DNA from: Isoetes taiwanensis
Lineage: Eukaryota; Streptophyta; Lycopodiopsida; Isoetales; Isoetaceae
Length of the DNA: 64,000 nucleotides
Direction of reading: 5' to 3'
Assembly (NCBI GenBank): GCA_021234155.1
Contig: JAJEKV010000020.1
Coordinates: 7,118,563-7,182,562 of the forward strand
Below are positions 20,484 through 32,976 of the stretch, piece after piece. Every line of letters starts with the position of its first letter. Position 1 is the first letter of the stretch. The translations under genes and the position numbers were made by a program. Under the pieces are notes generated by a model. The model ran no database searches and had not been told where the DNA came from. It saw only the letters and a program-made list of their open reading frames with translations.

Positions 20484-21039
20484 TGACGAATCAAATTTTA
20501 TGCACATTTCATATTCACTGGAGATTAGGGGATGCTTCTGCCATCTTGCTTTATTTTTTAAACATACTCGGGAAGCATGGTTTAAGGCCAGCTAATCTAA
20601 AAATTGCAGCCTTTATTTTTATAAACAAGTACCTTTAACTTTCTAAGTTTCTCACATTACCAGTGTGCAGTATTTCATACTTGAATGCACTTTTGCTAAT
20701 GGTCATTTCATGTTCTTCTTCAAAGTCGCATTACATTAAAGAGACACATTTCAATAGATGGGTCTCATGCAGTTAAAATGGGACTCCATCAGGAATTTAT
20801 AATTTTTCATTGAATTACAATTAGATTATCACATTTTGTACGAACAATGGGTTGAACAATCAATTGAGGGGGGGGGAGTTGGGAAAGGGAGAGGTTGAGA
20901 GAAGCGGGAAAGTTTGGAAGGGGAAGTTTCAGAGGGGCAATGGGGCAGGGGCAAAGAAAAGGGAAGGGGCAAAAGGATCAAAGGGGCAAAGGGAACCCCA
21001 AAAATTTTTCCCATAAACAAGAGCATTTACAAATTATCT

Positions 21040-22288
21040 GTGACGTTCCCATGTATTTATATGGTATACGTATAAATATCACGTCACTATGGGTAGCCAA
21101 CCATGGAAACTCTCAGAGATAACGAATCAAGCCAAGATACCGGTTAGTACATAGATAGATTGAGCTTCTAGCTAATCCTTGTATGTGTAGTTGTATGACT
21201 TGTCTCTATCTCATGCTCTAATTGAGCTTATGGATGGATATAGGTATGATGATTGTTCTCTTTCTGCTCTTCATGTGTTTATCGGGATTAAGGGGGGTAG
21301 AGATCTAAAGGCCATCTAGTAGTAGAGATGTTCCTAGTTAGAATCCCTTAAAACTCGTTAAATGCGGCATGTATATAAGAGACCACCTGGATGTGGAGGT
21401 TATGCTGTGATTGAGCACCAGATAACGGACACCATGGTGAAGTGGAGGTGGAGCCTTGCTGAGCGTGGCTACTGAGGCTCCTACAGTATGCTTGCTTATA
21501 GTCGGTCACCGCGTGTGGGCCGGGTATGGGTATGACCCCCCCCTGGGTCGTAGGCACCATCGGAGGGGACGTCCTAGGCTCGCTAGGTGCGGTGAGCCGA
21601 CCCGTAGATTTAGGGGGGTAAGTGGGGTATGGGTGCATGAGCGCCAATGGTGCCACGATCCTCTACCCACCCATGGAATCATGGTGCTAAAGGAAGGGAC
21701 TTGTCCCATTCCTGCCTCATCGGACCGGGGAGATGCAACCTGGAGTAGTCTTATAGGGTGATTCCATGGGACCATGCCTTCGGAAGGCTACAATCATGCC
21801 ATAGAATGTTTCAGTCTATCTGCAAAGTGTGCATAGGAGGGGCGGATAGAGTGGACTACCCTAGCCATTGTTCTATGCCAGCCGATGCCGATGCCATGAT
21901 TCCTTCTTTTGTTATTCGGAGGCCCTGACCGTCAGTTGACACCCCTTAAGTCTGAGCCCGGGTTAGAAACTTCATATTTAATGCATTTGTTACGTATACT
22001 GGTATTATGTGATATCGACTTATTGATGGATGGGCCACCCCTCGTGGTGGCATATTATTATGTATATTGTTACTAGGTGCTAACATGCGTGTACACTTCC
22101 GCTACATAGGATTTTCCATAGAAGGCGTGGGACGAATAACACCTCCGTGCCCTTCACCCAGACACTTGCCCATCACAAGTGGCCCGAGTCAGACGAAAGG
22201 CCTTTCCGTGGTGATGGAGTCACCATGGGAGGGGGGATTTCCCTTATTTATATGACGGGAGCATCATATAGGTTCGGGAAGCGTCACA
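21040..22288 (+). mobile_element. Lone LTR of the gypsy family (about 1.25 kb)
   Basis: Starts TGTGACGTTC and ends AAGCGTCACA, followed after one base by a tRNA-Met primer binding site. Start, end and the central CAAAGTGTGCATAGGAGGGG block match the LTR at 6304-7885. It is about 330 bp shorter and diverged. The following leader gives no detectable ORF-A, ORF-B or gag, so this is an LTR plus a short leader fragment. Confidence 0.75.
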
Positions 22289-22289
22289 A

Positions 22290-22302
22290 TGGTATCAGAA
22301 GC
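22290..22302 (+). other. Primer binding site of the lone LTR
   Basis: TGGTATCAGAAGC, the tRNA-Met primer site with one extra A compared with TGGTATCAGAGC. Confidence 0.8.
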
Positions 22303-25090
22303 ATGATCTTGGTAGACTCGGATCATTGCCCTGGCCAAGTTCTAGCTCGCTAGCTCGATTAATCAGTAGGGGATCTTTAATGTAGGAAAATTATCCTAAA
22401 CCTTTAGGTATTGTGACACTTTAGCTTAAGTAGGTGAAAAATGAGGAAATTAGAAAGTAAATTGTGGGATGTAAGAGTTGGGACCTGTTGAGTTCTGGTA
22501 GAATAAGGTCCTTTGCTCTCGGAGGCCATAACTTTTTGTAGGAAGCTCGGATGAAGGCAATTTTTGCACCATTGCGTCGGGCACACTCCAATTAGCTAGG
22601 ACCCTCATCGGGTGGCATGCCAGCTGTCATCATCTTGGCTCTAGACTTAAAGGGGCATACTGGGGGAAAGGGGCCTTGGAATCGACATATACGAGCCTGT
22701 CGTAAAAATTTTTTTATAGGTATAAATTTTTTTTTTTAATAAGGAAAACGTTAAGATTTAAAAAACTTTGGGCCGTTTTCTTTCTCCTCCTTTCGCCATA
22801 GCCACCGTATCTTGAGCTCTCTTCCACCATAGCCAGCGTTGACCAACCACCGGAGTTGACTGCCATAGTCGAGCTTGCCTCGCCATCTCCAAGCACCACC
22901 TCGTTCCTTCCCTAAGCGCCTACTCCCTCCTCCATAACCATAGCACGCACGATGCAAACCCAGAGTTATGAGACTCTAGATCTCATCCAGATTTTTATTG
23001 AACTTGGATGCCACCTTGCTGGAGATTGAACTTCTTCTTGATCAGTTGGTCCAGCATTTTAGGGTGGGGACGGATACCTTATCCTGTTTTTCAGCTGAGG
23101 GAGCAGTTTCTACTTAAGCTCAATGTCGTTGGTGAGAAGTATACACTGGTGGAGCAGCCAGATCAAACCATGATACTAGTCCACTATTACCCTCCTAAAT
23201 TAGAGATGGGCAATGATGAGGAAGCTGCTCGAGTAGAGGCACAACAGGTCATGGACGTGGCCATAGACGCTGATGCACAGGAAGTGGCAAATGGAGATCC
23301 AAAACTTAGAGGAAGTATGCTTATCTGGGAAAAGTATCGTAGGAGGATGCTCTTTCACCAAACCGGCATATTATTATGATGAGGAGATGCAGAGCTTTCT
23401 CTGGGAGGAACTTCCTGCATCCCTTACATCAGAACCCTCGCAACCCATTGAGTTAGATATGGCGCTCGGCTTGCCGTTCTCCTATACAATGCGATATGAA
23501 TAAACATCCATCATATATGGTTGAATCCAGCCATCATATATGTCCGACCTCACCGAAATAGTTGTTGATAACCCTTTCTTTCTGTGGTTGATTATCTCTT
23601 TTGTTTATTAGGGTGCTATTGCCCCATCGTCTTGTGTTCCAACTTTTCGGGAAAAGTAACTGCAAACATTTGCCGGACGTTCCAATTATAGTCTTTTGTT
23701 GATGCATGTAAATCCTCTTGAAACTTCCTATGAGCCCAGAAGAGATCTATAAGCCATTATAAGTCAACTCTAGCAATGAATTCGCATGGTAAAACCATAA
23801 TCCAATACCCATATTTGTTGAAAATTGAAGGCCAAAACTATTTGAATGGGCTTCTATATATTATCCCATTATTGTAAAAAACCGATCTATGGGACGTTGT
23901 ATGCTAACTCTAACAATGTATTCGAATGGTAAAGTCGTGATCCAACTACACATATTTGATGAAAATTGAAGGTAAAAATAATTGAATGGGCTTCTATATA
24001 TCATCCCATTACAGTTGAAGGGCATTGTGAAATTGTCAAGAAAGACTTCTTTACTTAATATAAAATATGGGACATGGACATCTCAGAAGAATAAATATGA
24101 CCTTATACAAGGGTGTTGGTTGCTGAGTATGAGTGAGGTGAAATCAAGGATATTGTTGCTTTAAGTTTATCTTGACACATGGAGTGTGTGAGTATGATTG
24201 AGCTAAAAATCAAGGACATCATTGCTTGAAGAATGTACTGAAAGCTTAGAACTATCGAAGAATGTATTGAAAAAGTCAATGCGAATGCCATAATGTCAAA
24301 GTATAGTTTCAAGGGTTTGTAGTAGGATGAAGCCTAGGATTTGTGCTTGAACCATATTGCTTTTGTTGCCAATAGACTATAGCATAATAAAATAATACCT
24401 TTTTTTTTTTAAGATGTAGAATACTAAAATTTAATTTATGACATTTACTATATATACCCCCAACTAGATGTCGTCAACTTCAACTATGCTTTTATTAGTT
24501 TTTGAATTTAATCTCAATAGAAGCCTTTATTAATTTTTAAATTTAATCTCGACGTAAACCTAGCAACACTGGGCACTTTTTCTAGTATAAAAAATAACTT
24601 GCAATTTCTCTAGCAATAGATGTTAAGGAACATTGCACGGTGCATTTATCAAGTCCAGTAGGTTCTCATGGCGAGGTATATATGGTGTTGTTGAGGTCAA
24701 TTGCAAGGCATATTATCAAGTCCAGAATGTTCCCATATTGAGTATCTCTTGCACCATTCCAACTAGCAAGTAAATCAGTAAAAAGAAAGGTTTGTGTGGC
24801 AGCATAGGAAAAGCACAAACGTTTTAGAAACCAATATATTGAGTCCATTAGATTATGTTATGCCTATGCGTGTAGAGATTTCAAGCCCAATAATGTATGT
24901 GCTAGATCTGATACAATTACTGGTGACAAAGATCTATTATAATAATGTTGTTTATTTATCGTGTAAATTTACTGAGTCATTCTAGCACTTTGCATGTCTT
25001 CAACGTCACCTCATTGTGTTCAAGTATTATTATAAACATAAATGGTCAGTCCTTTGTTTCTTTATGATTGTAATGAGATGTTTTCCTTCT
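22303..25090. other. Degraded repeat sequence, no supported gene
   Basis: A weak open stretch at 23008-23503 (EKYTLVEQPDQTMILVHYYP) is unrecognised. Two direct repeats at about 23770-23875 and 23908-24013 share GAAAATTGAAGG and GAATGGGCTTCTATATAT. The first reads LKIEGQNYLNG and, after a stop, DLWDVV, the pattern of the N-terminus of plant copia gag polyproteins (K-hydrophobic-x-G-x-N-Y ... LWDVV), so a copia gag relic is likely. Confidence 0.35.
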
Positions 25091-25096
25091 TATGTT

Positions 25097-27373
25097 TTAT
25101 AAAATGCTGGTGGCATGTTCAGCTAACTCCTCACAATGAATCCTGCAAACAGCTAGGAGGGACATCCAAAGCACATTCGGGGACTGGAATGGAATAGTAT
25201 ACAAGATGTCACATGCCTCATCAAGGTACCCTGACCGGCTAAATAAATCAACTATACAAGCATAGAGTTTCATTGTTGGTGTAATGCCATAATCTTGACT
25301 CGAATGGACGAAATAGTGACAACCTTCAACATCAAGAGATGTATAGCTACATACCTGAAGAACAGAGACAAATGTTGCAGCATTTGGCTTCGTACCGCAG
25401 CATTGCATGTTGCGCAACATTCTGTGTACTGCTCCAGAATCCCCATGGTGTGAGTAACCTGCAATCATTGCATTCCATGTCACAACACTGCACTGCGGCA
25501 TGTTATCGAAGACCTCAGATGCATCTTGTATACTGCCACATTTAGCATACATATCAATAAGAGCGCTGCCAACAAAAATATCAGACTCGAATTTATTTTT
25601 CACAATGTCATCATGAACCATTTTCCCTTGTTCCAGTGAGACAGCACTTGCACAAGCATTCAGGACACCTACAAATGTGATGTCATTTGGTCTCACATTA
25701 CTGCGTGCCATATTCCAGTAAAACTGGAGTGCAATGTCCCCATTTCCAAACTGAGCATATCCCAAAATCATCACGCTGCAGGCTACAACATCTGGTTGAT
25801 TCATTCTAACAAAAGTCGAGTAAGCATCAGCTAGGCTCCCACATTTGATGTACATGTCAATGAGTGCATTGCTAACATTATTATTTGATTCATGCCCTTT
25901 TCTTAAAATATTTGCATGGACTCTTTTGCCATGTCCCAACGCAGTTAGGCTGCCGCATACGGCCACAATAGTCACAACTGTAACCTCATCTGCACTAACC
26001 TCAGTCTCCATTTTCACAAACAACTCCAATGCTTCTTTACCAGCATTATGCAGAGCATATGCCCCAATCATCATATTCCATGATACTACATCCAATATTC
26101 CCATCCCCTCAAACACCTGGATGGCATCCTGTATACTCCCACACCTAGCATATATGTCTAAAATACTATTGCCAAGCAAAATATTTGGATCAAGTCCTTT
26201 TATCAAAATAATCGCATGGACAAGCCTCACCATTTCCAATACTCCTATGCCATCTGAGCATGCCTTCAGAAAACTAATAAAGCTCACATCGTCTGGCTCC
26301 ATACAGACTAACAGCATCTCAATGAGAATCTTAAAAGCTTCTTTGCTTTGACCAAGCTGGGCAAATCCTGTAATCAACATATTCCATGAGACACGGTCTC
26401 TTGCATCCATCCTATCAAATTCCTGAAGAGAACTTTTCAGATCCCCAACTTTACTATACATATCAATGAGAGTGCATCTGACAAAGATGTCTAAGTCAGA
26501 CCCAGATTTATGACAATAAGCATGAACCCATTTCCCATAAGGCACAGCTGTGTCCATAGCACACGTCCTCAGAAGGCTTGCTAGTGTAAAGTTATCTGAT
26601 TTCACACCTTTCTGTTTCATTTTCCAAAACAGCTTCATGGCCTCTTTTGCATTGTTTTCCTGAGCATATCCTGCAATGATTGTATTCCATGTGACAACAT
26701 TCCTGACAGGCAATTTATTAAATAAATTGCGTGCATCTGCTATACTGCAACACTTTACATACATGTCAACAAGGTTAGTGCCAACAAAAACATCCAATTC
26801 ATACCCATTTTTTAAGATGCAGGTATGAATACGTTTCCCATGCCCAAAATTGATGATACTACTGCACGCATGCAGAATGCTGATATAGGCCACCTTATCT
26901 GGCTTAGAATCCTTCTCCATCTTCTCAAAAAGTGCAACAGCCTCTTTCCCCAGACCATGTTGAACATATCCTGTGATCATTGTCGTCCATGTAAACACAT
27001 TGCGCATTGCCATCCTATCAAAGACATCTCGTGCATCTTTTATATGGCCACACTTTGCATACATGTTAATGACTGTATTTGACAGAAAAAGATTTGGCTC
27101 CAACAAATGCTTCTTAAGTTGGGCATGAACCTCCCGCCCCTCTACAAGTGCTTTCAGTCTAATGCATCCCTGCAACAAGTATGCGCAAGTGTGGACATAT
27201 ACCTCAGCATCTATAGGGTCCATGTGCTTTAAAATATTTAAGGCCTGCTTTAGTTTTCCCTCATCGCAGAGGGCTTTCACAATCTCAAAGGGCACATAAG
27301 AATCAGCTTTATACATTCTATTTTTCAAGACAGCGCTGGTAGTAGAATTGCATCTCTGATAGTCTGATAGCAC
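25097..27373 (-). CDS. PLS-class pentatricopeptide repeat protein, truncated E region
   Basis: An intronless frame of 758 codons. From about residue 50 to the end it is made of PPR motifs in the P-L-S order, with repeated words such as NTVINMYAKCG, NVFTWTTMITGYVQHG, DVFVGTNLVDMYVKC, VVTWNTIIAGYAQ and VSWNMLITGFAQ. The C-terminus enters the E region (LWMSLLAVCRIHCEELAEHA) and stops at ATSIL; no E+ or DYW domain follows in any frame. PLS proteins act in mitochondria or plastids in C-to-U RNA editing, each binding one RNA site. Without a DYW deaminase it would need a partner, or may be inactive. The first 40 residues show no clear transit peptide. Non-seed plants carry many intronless genes of this style. 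Confidence 0.9.
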   Translation of the reverse strand: MLSDYQRCNSTTSAVLKNRMYKADSYVPFEIVKALCDEGKLKQALNILKHMDPIDAEVYVHTCAYLLQGCIRLKALVEGREVHAQLKKHLLEPNLFLSNTVINMYAKCGHIKDARDVFDRMAMRNVFTWTTMITGYVQHGLGKEAVALFEKMEKDSKPDKVAYISILHACSSIINFGHGKRIHTCILKNGYELDVFVGTNLVDMYVKCCSIADARNLFNKLPVRNVVTWNTIIAGYAQENNAKEAMKLFWKMKQKGVKSDNFTLASLLRTCAMDTAVPYGKWVHAYCHKSGSDLDIFVRCTLIDMYSKVGDLKSSLQEFDRMDARDRVSWNMLITGFAQLGQSKEAFKILIEMLLVCMEPDDVSFISFLKACSDGIGVLEMVRLVHAIILIKGLDPNILLGNSILDIYARCGSIQDAIQVFEGMGILDVVSWNMMIGAYALHNAGKEALELFVKMETEVSADEVTVVTIVAVCGSLTALGHGKRVHANILRKGHESNNNVSNALIDMYIKCGSLADAYSTFVRMNQPDVVACSVMILGYAQFGNGDIALQFYWNMARSNVRPNDITFVGVLNACASAVSLEQGKMVHDDIVKNKFESDIFVGSALIDMYAKCGSIQDASEVFDNMPQCSVVTWNAMIAGYSHHGDSGAVHRMLRNMQCCGTKPNAATFVSVLQVCSYTSLDVEGCHYFVHSSQDYGITPTMKLYACIVDLFSRSGYLDEACDILYTIPFQSPNVLWMSLLAVCRIHCEELAEHATSIL

Positions 27374-30300
27374 ATAAAATCTGATTCAGACCGACCAGCT
27401 AGAGACAAATAACAGGTCAAAATACAAAAGCAGAGGATTTTAAACTACAACGCAGAAGAGATTAATACCATCCAGGAGCTTCATGACGTGCATGATTTGG
27501 CAGCTTTTGGCAGACCGAAATGGTTGCAACATCTGCCTTTAGCCTAGGATAAGTTATATCCCTGAAGCAGGCACACGCATAACTTCCCCTATGAAACATC
27601 TGTGAAAATCAAAGAAAACCCAGGGAAATGTCAATTGAGACGCTTACTAAGAAACTGCAGCGCAATTCTGCATGTATAGAAACCAAACACATTTACCAGC
27701 TCCATGCCTGAACGATGTCCAAAAGCTCATAAATATTTCCCTAAAATTCCTCTTTCCTGCATACCATAATCACCGTAGTGTAGAAGGAAACAATATGTCT
27801 GTTTTCACCAATCCCGACGGGGGACTGGAACAATTATGTGATAAGGAAGCTGCAGAAAAAATAACCATTATATTTGAATAGAATAGAATAGAATAGAATA
27901 GAATATTTGAATGAGGCCTCTATATTTTTTTTAAGGGCAATTTTTCAACTTGAAGGGCAAACTTTTGGTCCGCCATTTTTTCATTTCCAAGTTTCTCAAA
28001 GACATTCAAAGCTTAAACTATAAAAATTATACGCATAGAATAGAATAGAATGTATTCTCGGAGATTATTTACAGTGTCTATGGACTCAAATGAAGAAACG
28101 GAAAAAACATCGAAATTATGGATAATATATTTTAACTTTTAATAAATACTAGAGACGTGTGCCCGGCGATGCCGGGCATTAATCATGGATGTCTATAATG
28201 GGTAGACATAATAGAGTTCATAAGTGAAATAAATAAATGTCAACTAAAATGGTGCGCATAGATGTAATGGAGTGCAAAGTATGAGGGATTTTGGAGTTAT
28301 AGGGATGATAGGCATTATGGTTCCCATTATTCCTACCCATTTACAGTTAGGGTGGAAAAAAATGGGTTGGCGTAATGGGGTGCATTATTATTTAGAGTAT
28401 AGATTTAGGGTTGTGGTTGCCAGAATTTCCCCAATTCTAAGCATTTGAATGCTACATTAATCAATTGTCATTTTATTGCATTGTTTGACAGGTTTAGCAT
28501 GGTTGAAACCCATAACAATATTGAGCAAAAGAAGTTGTGCCATATCTTTCTTTTGGTAATGTTTATTATGGGCTAAATGTGCATCATGTGATCATAATGC
28601 CCAATGTAAATGCCACCCAAAACTGCAATAGCTGGCATATTCTTACTAATATGAATCTCTGTTCTAGAAATGGAAAGATTTCCATTTATGTAAGGGCATT
28701 GAACCTTTCACTTTTTCAGTTTTGAATGACAAAGAAAGTATAAAAATTGTTAAGTCGCTGGTCAAAGATCATTGTCATATGGTGCAAAACCACATAATAA
28801 ATCAACTCAATGTAGCACAAAGATATGCTTCAGAACAGATTTTGTCCAAAAATAGGAGGCATTTTCGCCCCAAATTCACTCATTCCCTTTGCTTGAAGAT
28901 CGCAACCTCTACTTGCCAATCACCATAGCCATGCAAAAAAAAGGGACCCGCAAAAGTCATCATAATATGTTGATCCAAAATAACTCAGAATTTTGAAGGA
29001 TTTGAATTCTAGCTTGTCCTTTCATAGCTCCAATTCAAACACCTTGAACGAATGAAGGAGCACCCATGAGTGAAGTGGGATCTGTTCTGAAGCACCTCAA
29101 ACGTTATAGAAGCCAATGTGTGTTCTTCAACGTCCTTGCTTTTCCATAGTCACTGCCATTATTGCCAAATATACATCTGCAGTGAAAGAAAATAGGAAAC
29201 ATTTAGGAAAAATAAGGGTGCTTTGACTTGTGGCAAAACAAAATGGGGATATTGCCTAGGAAAGGTCATCTTGACTCTGCACCAAGACTGTCTGCACCAA
29301 GACTGTCAAGACTATATGAGCATGTAACAATGCAGTAAGAACAATGAATTTGTACACCTCCACAAAGTCAGGACCATCTGAAATGCAAAATTATTAAATT
29401 GTATCTTTCTAATTCAGCACCACAAAATAGCTCTCTAGCTTCAAATTGGGCTGGTGACATGAAACTCAACTCTAAATTCAATTATAGGATCTACCTATCT
29501 CAACTCTAAAATACATTTCACTAAATTAGAATCATCAAAATATGAAATCAAGAATGATCATAATACTGTAGAAAACTTGCTCAGAAATGTTTAATGTAAA
29601 GGCATTTTTTTATTTGGTGTAATGCTCGAGCAAGATAGAATCTCTATGATAATACCAACAGCATGTAAATCCAAGTTACTGAAATTTCCCTATAAACATA
29701 ATTTCCATGTCCACTTACCTGTACATTGCAAGAGTATTGAGGATGACAACAAAAGCATGCCATCGCATGTGCACCTTGCTGTTTTCCTTAAGAGAGAATC
29801 TTCTCCTGCAATAGGAAATGATCAACTGTTAGCATTGTACATGGTACATGGATTGGTGCAGCAAGATATTGCCATTACGAAGCAAATTGTGGAGTAAAAT
29901 ATTGTGAAATCAGTCATACATCATGTATAAAATCGTGTTCGATCCTAATGTTGTTGAGATCATCGATTAGGAGAACATGAAGATAATGGAATCAAGGTAG
30001 CAGACAGATTTGTAGTGTTGCATGTATGACCGCATTCAGGTATATCACCCTCTGATTTTTCAAGTGAAAAGTGTGAACCAGATATGCCATGGATAACACC
30101 TGCAATGAAACAACCAATGAGACATGGTTGCATGCAACATCACAATCTGCAGAAAAAACAATTGTTTGAGCTCAAAACCCAAAATCATCACTGGGAACAA
30201 TTGCATAAAGATCAAACATCAAGCATACCAGATATAAATGCTGTTGTTTATTGTAGCATTTGAACACTTCTGTTTTTGGTTTTATGGTCCAAAGCTACGG

Positions 30301-31010
30301 CAATGATATACATTTTTTTAAATTTTCCCAAGGATGAAACATGCAAGCTGGTTGTGAATCCTTTAAATGAATACCCATGTGTAAGCAAAACTATAAAAAT
30401 AAAAAAGCCAATGCCTAATTTAGAAGTTATATGCAACAATAATAGTAATGAGATGAAAGAGTACCTCAATATCTCAGTACCTCGTCCAATTATAACTCAA
30501 CAAAATATTTCAGTCAAATGATGTGCCCAATAATAGCAGACAGAACTCTTAGCATATCTTCGATTTCAGCCTGATCTAAATAACAATCCTGGCAACAAAA
30601 GAAAATAATAAGTCTAGAATGCAGAAAAATGCTTCCAAAATGCTGTCCTTGCTTGACTAACCTCCAGCTTTAATTTATGACCACCTTCAGTGACAATTTA
30701 TATAGACAAAGTAATACTTTCAAAAGCATAACAGTATTGGAAAAAAGCGGCAAATTCATTTTTGTAACATATGTACCATGGAGATTTTGTCCAACTATCT
30801 GCCTAATATTATGGAGAAATACTTACAGCACAGATATATGGAGCGGACTTGGAGCAGAGTTAACAGTGAATTTTGTTTTACTGCAATGGTAGTCATCGCT
30901 CAAATGAGGGCCTGGAAAAAATACCAGTGATGGTCAGTAGCAAATTCAGTGTAAAAAGAGAGAATAGAAATAAAAGAATAACTCCAACACTTGGTAAAGG
31001 TTCATAAGTT
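27374..31010. other. Unassigned intergenic sequence
   Basis: No frame longer than about 90 codons and none recognisable. A short hairpin GCCCGGC-GAT-GCCGGGC lies near 28160. The 27.4-27.7 kb stretch is the 5' flank of the PPR gene; no TATA box stands out. Confidence 0.4.
27875..27906 (+). repeat. Pentanucleotide microsatellite (GAATA)n
   Basis: Six tandem copies, with a three-copy satellite at 28034-28051. Confidence 0.95.
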
Positions 31011-31039
31011 TCAGTGTCGGTGAACAAACATGCATTCTA

Positions 31040-31290
31040 CATGCCAGCAAAACCTCGCAAAAACATACCTTCTCCTCTCAAGCCCAGACGCAGGAGCATC
31101 ACCTGCTGTGAAGAAAAGAAAGAAGGAATCGAGGAGGATCTGCCCAGAGCACTACAAAGCCATAAACGTCACAAAAATCTACCTTTCGCTCTCAACCCCA
31201 GATGCAGGGGCATTACCTGCTGCGAAGAAAAGAAGGAAGGATTCGAGGATGATCTATCGAGAACTCTACAAAGCCATTCAAGCTTAATCC
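31040..31290 (+). repeat. Two tandem units of about 124 bp
   Basis: Units at about 31040-31163 and 31164-31290 share CCAGAYGCAGGRGCAT, ACCTGCTG and GAGGATCT. Two plus-strand frames stay open through both units (one gives ITCCEEKKEG twice, another SPDAGA and TPDAGA with KKRKKE / KKRRKD), so a coding origin is possible but the product is unknown. Confidence 0.7.
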
Positions 31291-32059
31291 AGATGCCCGA
31301 GGAAGAAAGACGCGGAGGGACGAGATGCAGCAAAAGCCATAGAAGTCCAGCGGTAATGTTTTTTGAAAAATGGAGGTAGACCGCCAATGCGACCACATAT
31401 TCCCCTGTGCGGGAGAGGGAACGCCGCATGCAGCGTAAGATGCGGCGTTCCCTTGGCACGGAACCCAACAAACATGCTCCCAAAATAAAAAAGAAGATAA
31501 CTACAAAAAAGGATCCAAAATAACTCATAGTCCTAGTAATATATTTCATATTAACATAATGCCATTGCCAATGCAAGAAATAAGGAAAAACATTATGTGA
31601 AATTTGCCATTGAAAATCAAAAATCTTTTTGCAAACAAACAGAGTTGTCCATTCAAAAAATAAAAAACTCAATATGTTCAAGAGACGACATGCCTCGAAA
31701 TTCCTATGTGTTGAGTGGGCTCTAAAGCTGATTAGCCGAATTGGTCAGATTCAGATCAAACTGCATATCAAATTTCATGCAGATGAAGAAGCTTGATGTT
31801 GGGCGGGAAAGGAAAGGAAATATGAAAAGGGAAATTATTACCATTCTATTGTTTTTTTCGCGTTTACTTGCTTTGCCAATTAGCCAATTAGCCCCTTTAG
31901 TATGTTTTGTTAATGGGAAGAAGCAGAGGCCTATTGGCAGGCTCGCCATAGTACTAGAGACATCACAGAAGATGGAGAGCTTTTCTTATTCCAGTACTTT
32001 GTTAGTTAGCTCTTCACCATCCTCCTGTTTGGGTGTGGTGCCAATATTTCCTATCTAGC
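31291..32059. other. Unassigned
   Basis: Chance frames only. The right half is probably 3' sequence of the LINE whose tail follows. Confidence 0.35.
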
Positions 32060-32214
32060 CTGTTGAGAGGCTTTGAAATAAGGTTGTATACCATACTTTA
32101 TTAATAAAATCAAAAATATCTTGCCTCCGAAAAAAAAAAAAAAATTATGATAAATGCATTTGTTGAGGAGGAAATTATTAAAACTTGTCTTCAAAAAAAA
32201 AAAAAAAAAAAAAA
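32060..32214 (+). mobile_element. LINE-type 3' end with poly-A
   Basis: AAGGTTGTATACCATACTTT, then ATTAATAAAATC and CTTGCCTCCG followed by an A run at 32131-32145, the usual ending of plant L1-type LINEs. A second A run at 32190-32214 follows. Confidence 0.5.
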
Positions 32215-32724
32215 GCAAAAAGGCGCAACAGAGGGCTTGGGCAGTTTTAGGCTTGGATTCAGTTTCTCATTTGATTAGGTTAGCTTGCTAATGAAAACAT
32301 TACCAGACAACTTATTAATCAAAGAAATACTACAATGATATATGGAAAATGCAAGTCACTGCTAACGTTACTATTATGGATATATATTCTATGTCTTAGG
32401 TACAAGTTTGATGTTTTTGTAGAATGTCGCCTGTATACTAGATGTGACAATGCAACAATTTTCCGGCAGCATATAATAGTGGCAGTTTCAGGATAGTACA
32501 GTGGCACAAACAAGGTTATCTGTCCACTTTGATTTAGTCGCTTGTCCACCGCTTTAAACAAACAGGCCAAACATATGCATGGCAAAATGGATGGATGTTT
32601 AGAAGACATAAGAGATTTACATCATGATTGTATCGTTTCCTATATAGCCAAACAAAATTTCAGGCAATTTCTTTGGAGAAATTTACAGCTATTTCATTTA
32701 CTTGACATGAAGTTTACAGCAATC

Positions 32725-32953
32725 TCATTTACAGCAATCTCTTTGAAGAATTGTAGGCTTCATTATGCCCATGCCCAGCTGCTGAACAGGAGTTGCCCCA
32801 AATTTATTACCCAAAGTTACACTTGCACCTGCTTCAAGGAGTTTTTCTACCATCCTAATATTCACACTCTGCTTATTCATTGGTGTTGTCTGTCTCAGTA
32901 ACCAGTGAAGTGCAGTATTCCCACCTCCATCTGTCTCATTTACTGGAGCTTGA
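32725..32953 (-). CDS. Ankyrin-repeat exon
   Basis: After an acceptor (TTTTGCTTAG|TCAAGC) the minus strand reads NETDGGGNTALHWLLRQ, then VEKLLEAGASVTLGNKFGAT and PVQQL. This is a good ankyrin repeat (N-T-A-L-H ... V-x-x-L-L-x-A-G-A), a protein-binding module. The exon runs to a stop about 20 codons later. Neighbouring exons were not found, so it is a gene fragment or one exon of an unplaced gene. Confidence 0.6.
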
Positions 32954-32976
32954 CTAAGCAAAAGGGAGATCAGCAT

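Larger units (their letters stand above)
19195..21039. other. Unassigned AT-rich intergenic sequence
   Basis: Apart from the microsatellite, LINE tail and 40-bp tandem repeat listed separately, and a G-rich run at 20868-21000, I see no supported gene. Confidence 0.4.

Noticed and set aside
21348-21775. Open frames of about 100 codons on both strands
   Set aside because: They lie inside the LTR at 21040-22288; GC-rich LTR sequence gives long chance frames.
31014-31379. 121-codon frame with a repeated CCEEKKEG block
   Set aside because: The frame is open because of a 124-bp tandem repeat, other frames are open as well, and no family is recognised. Listed as a repeat only.
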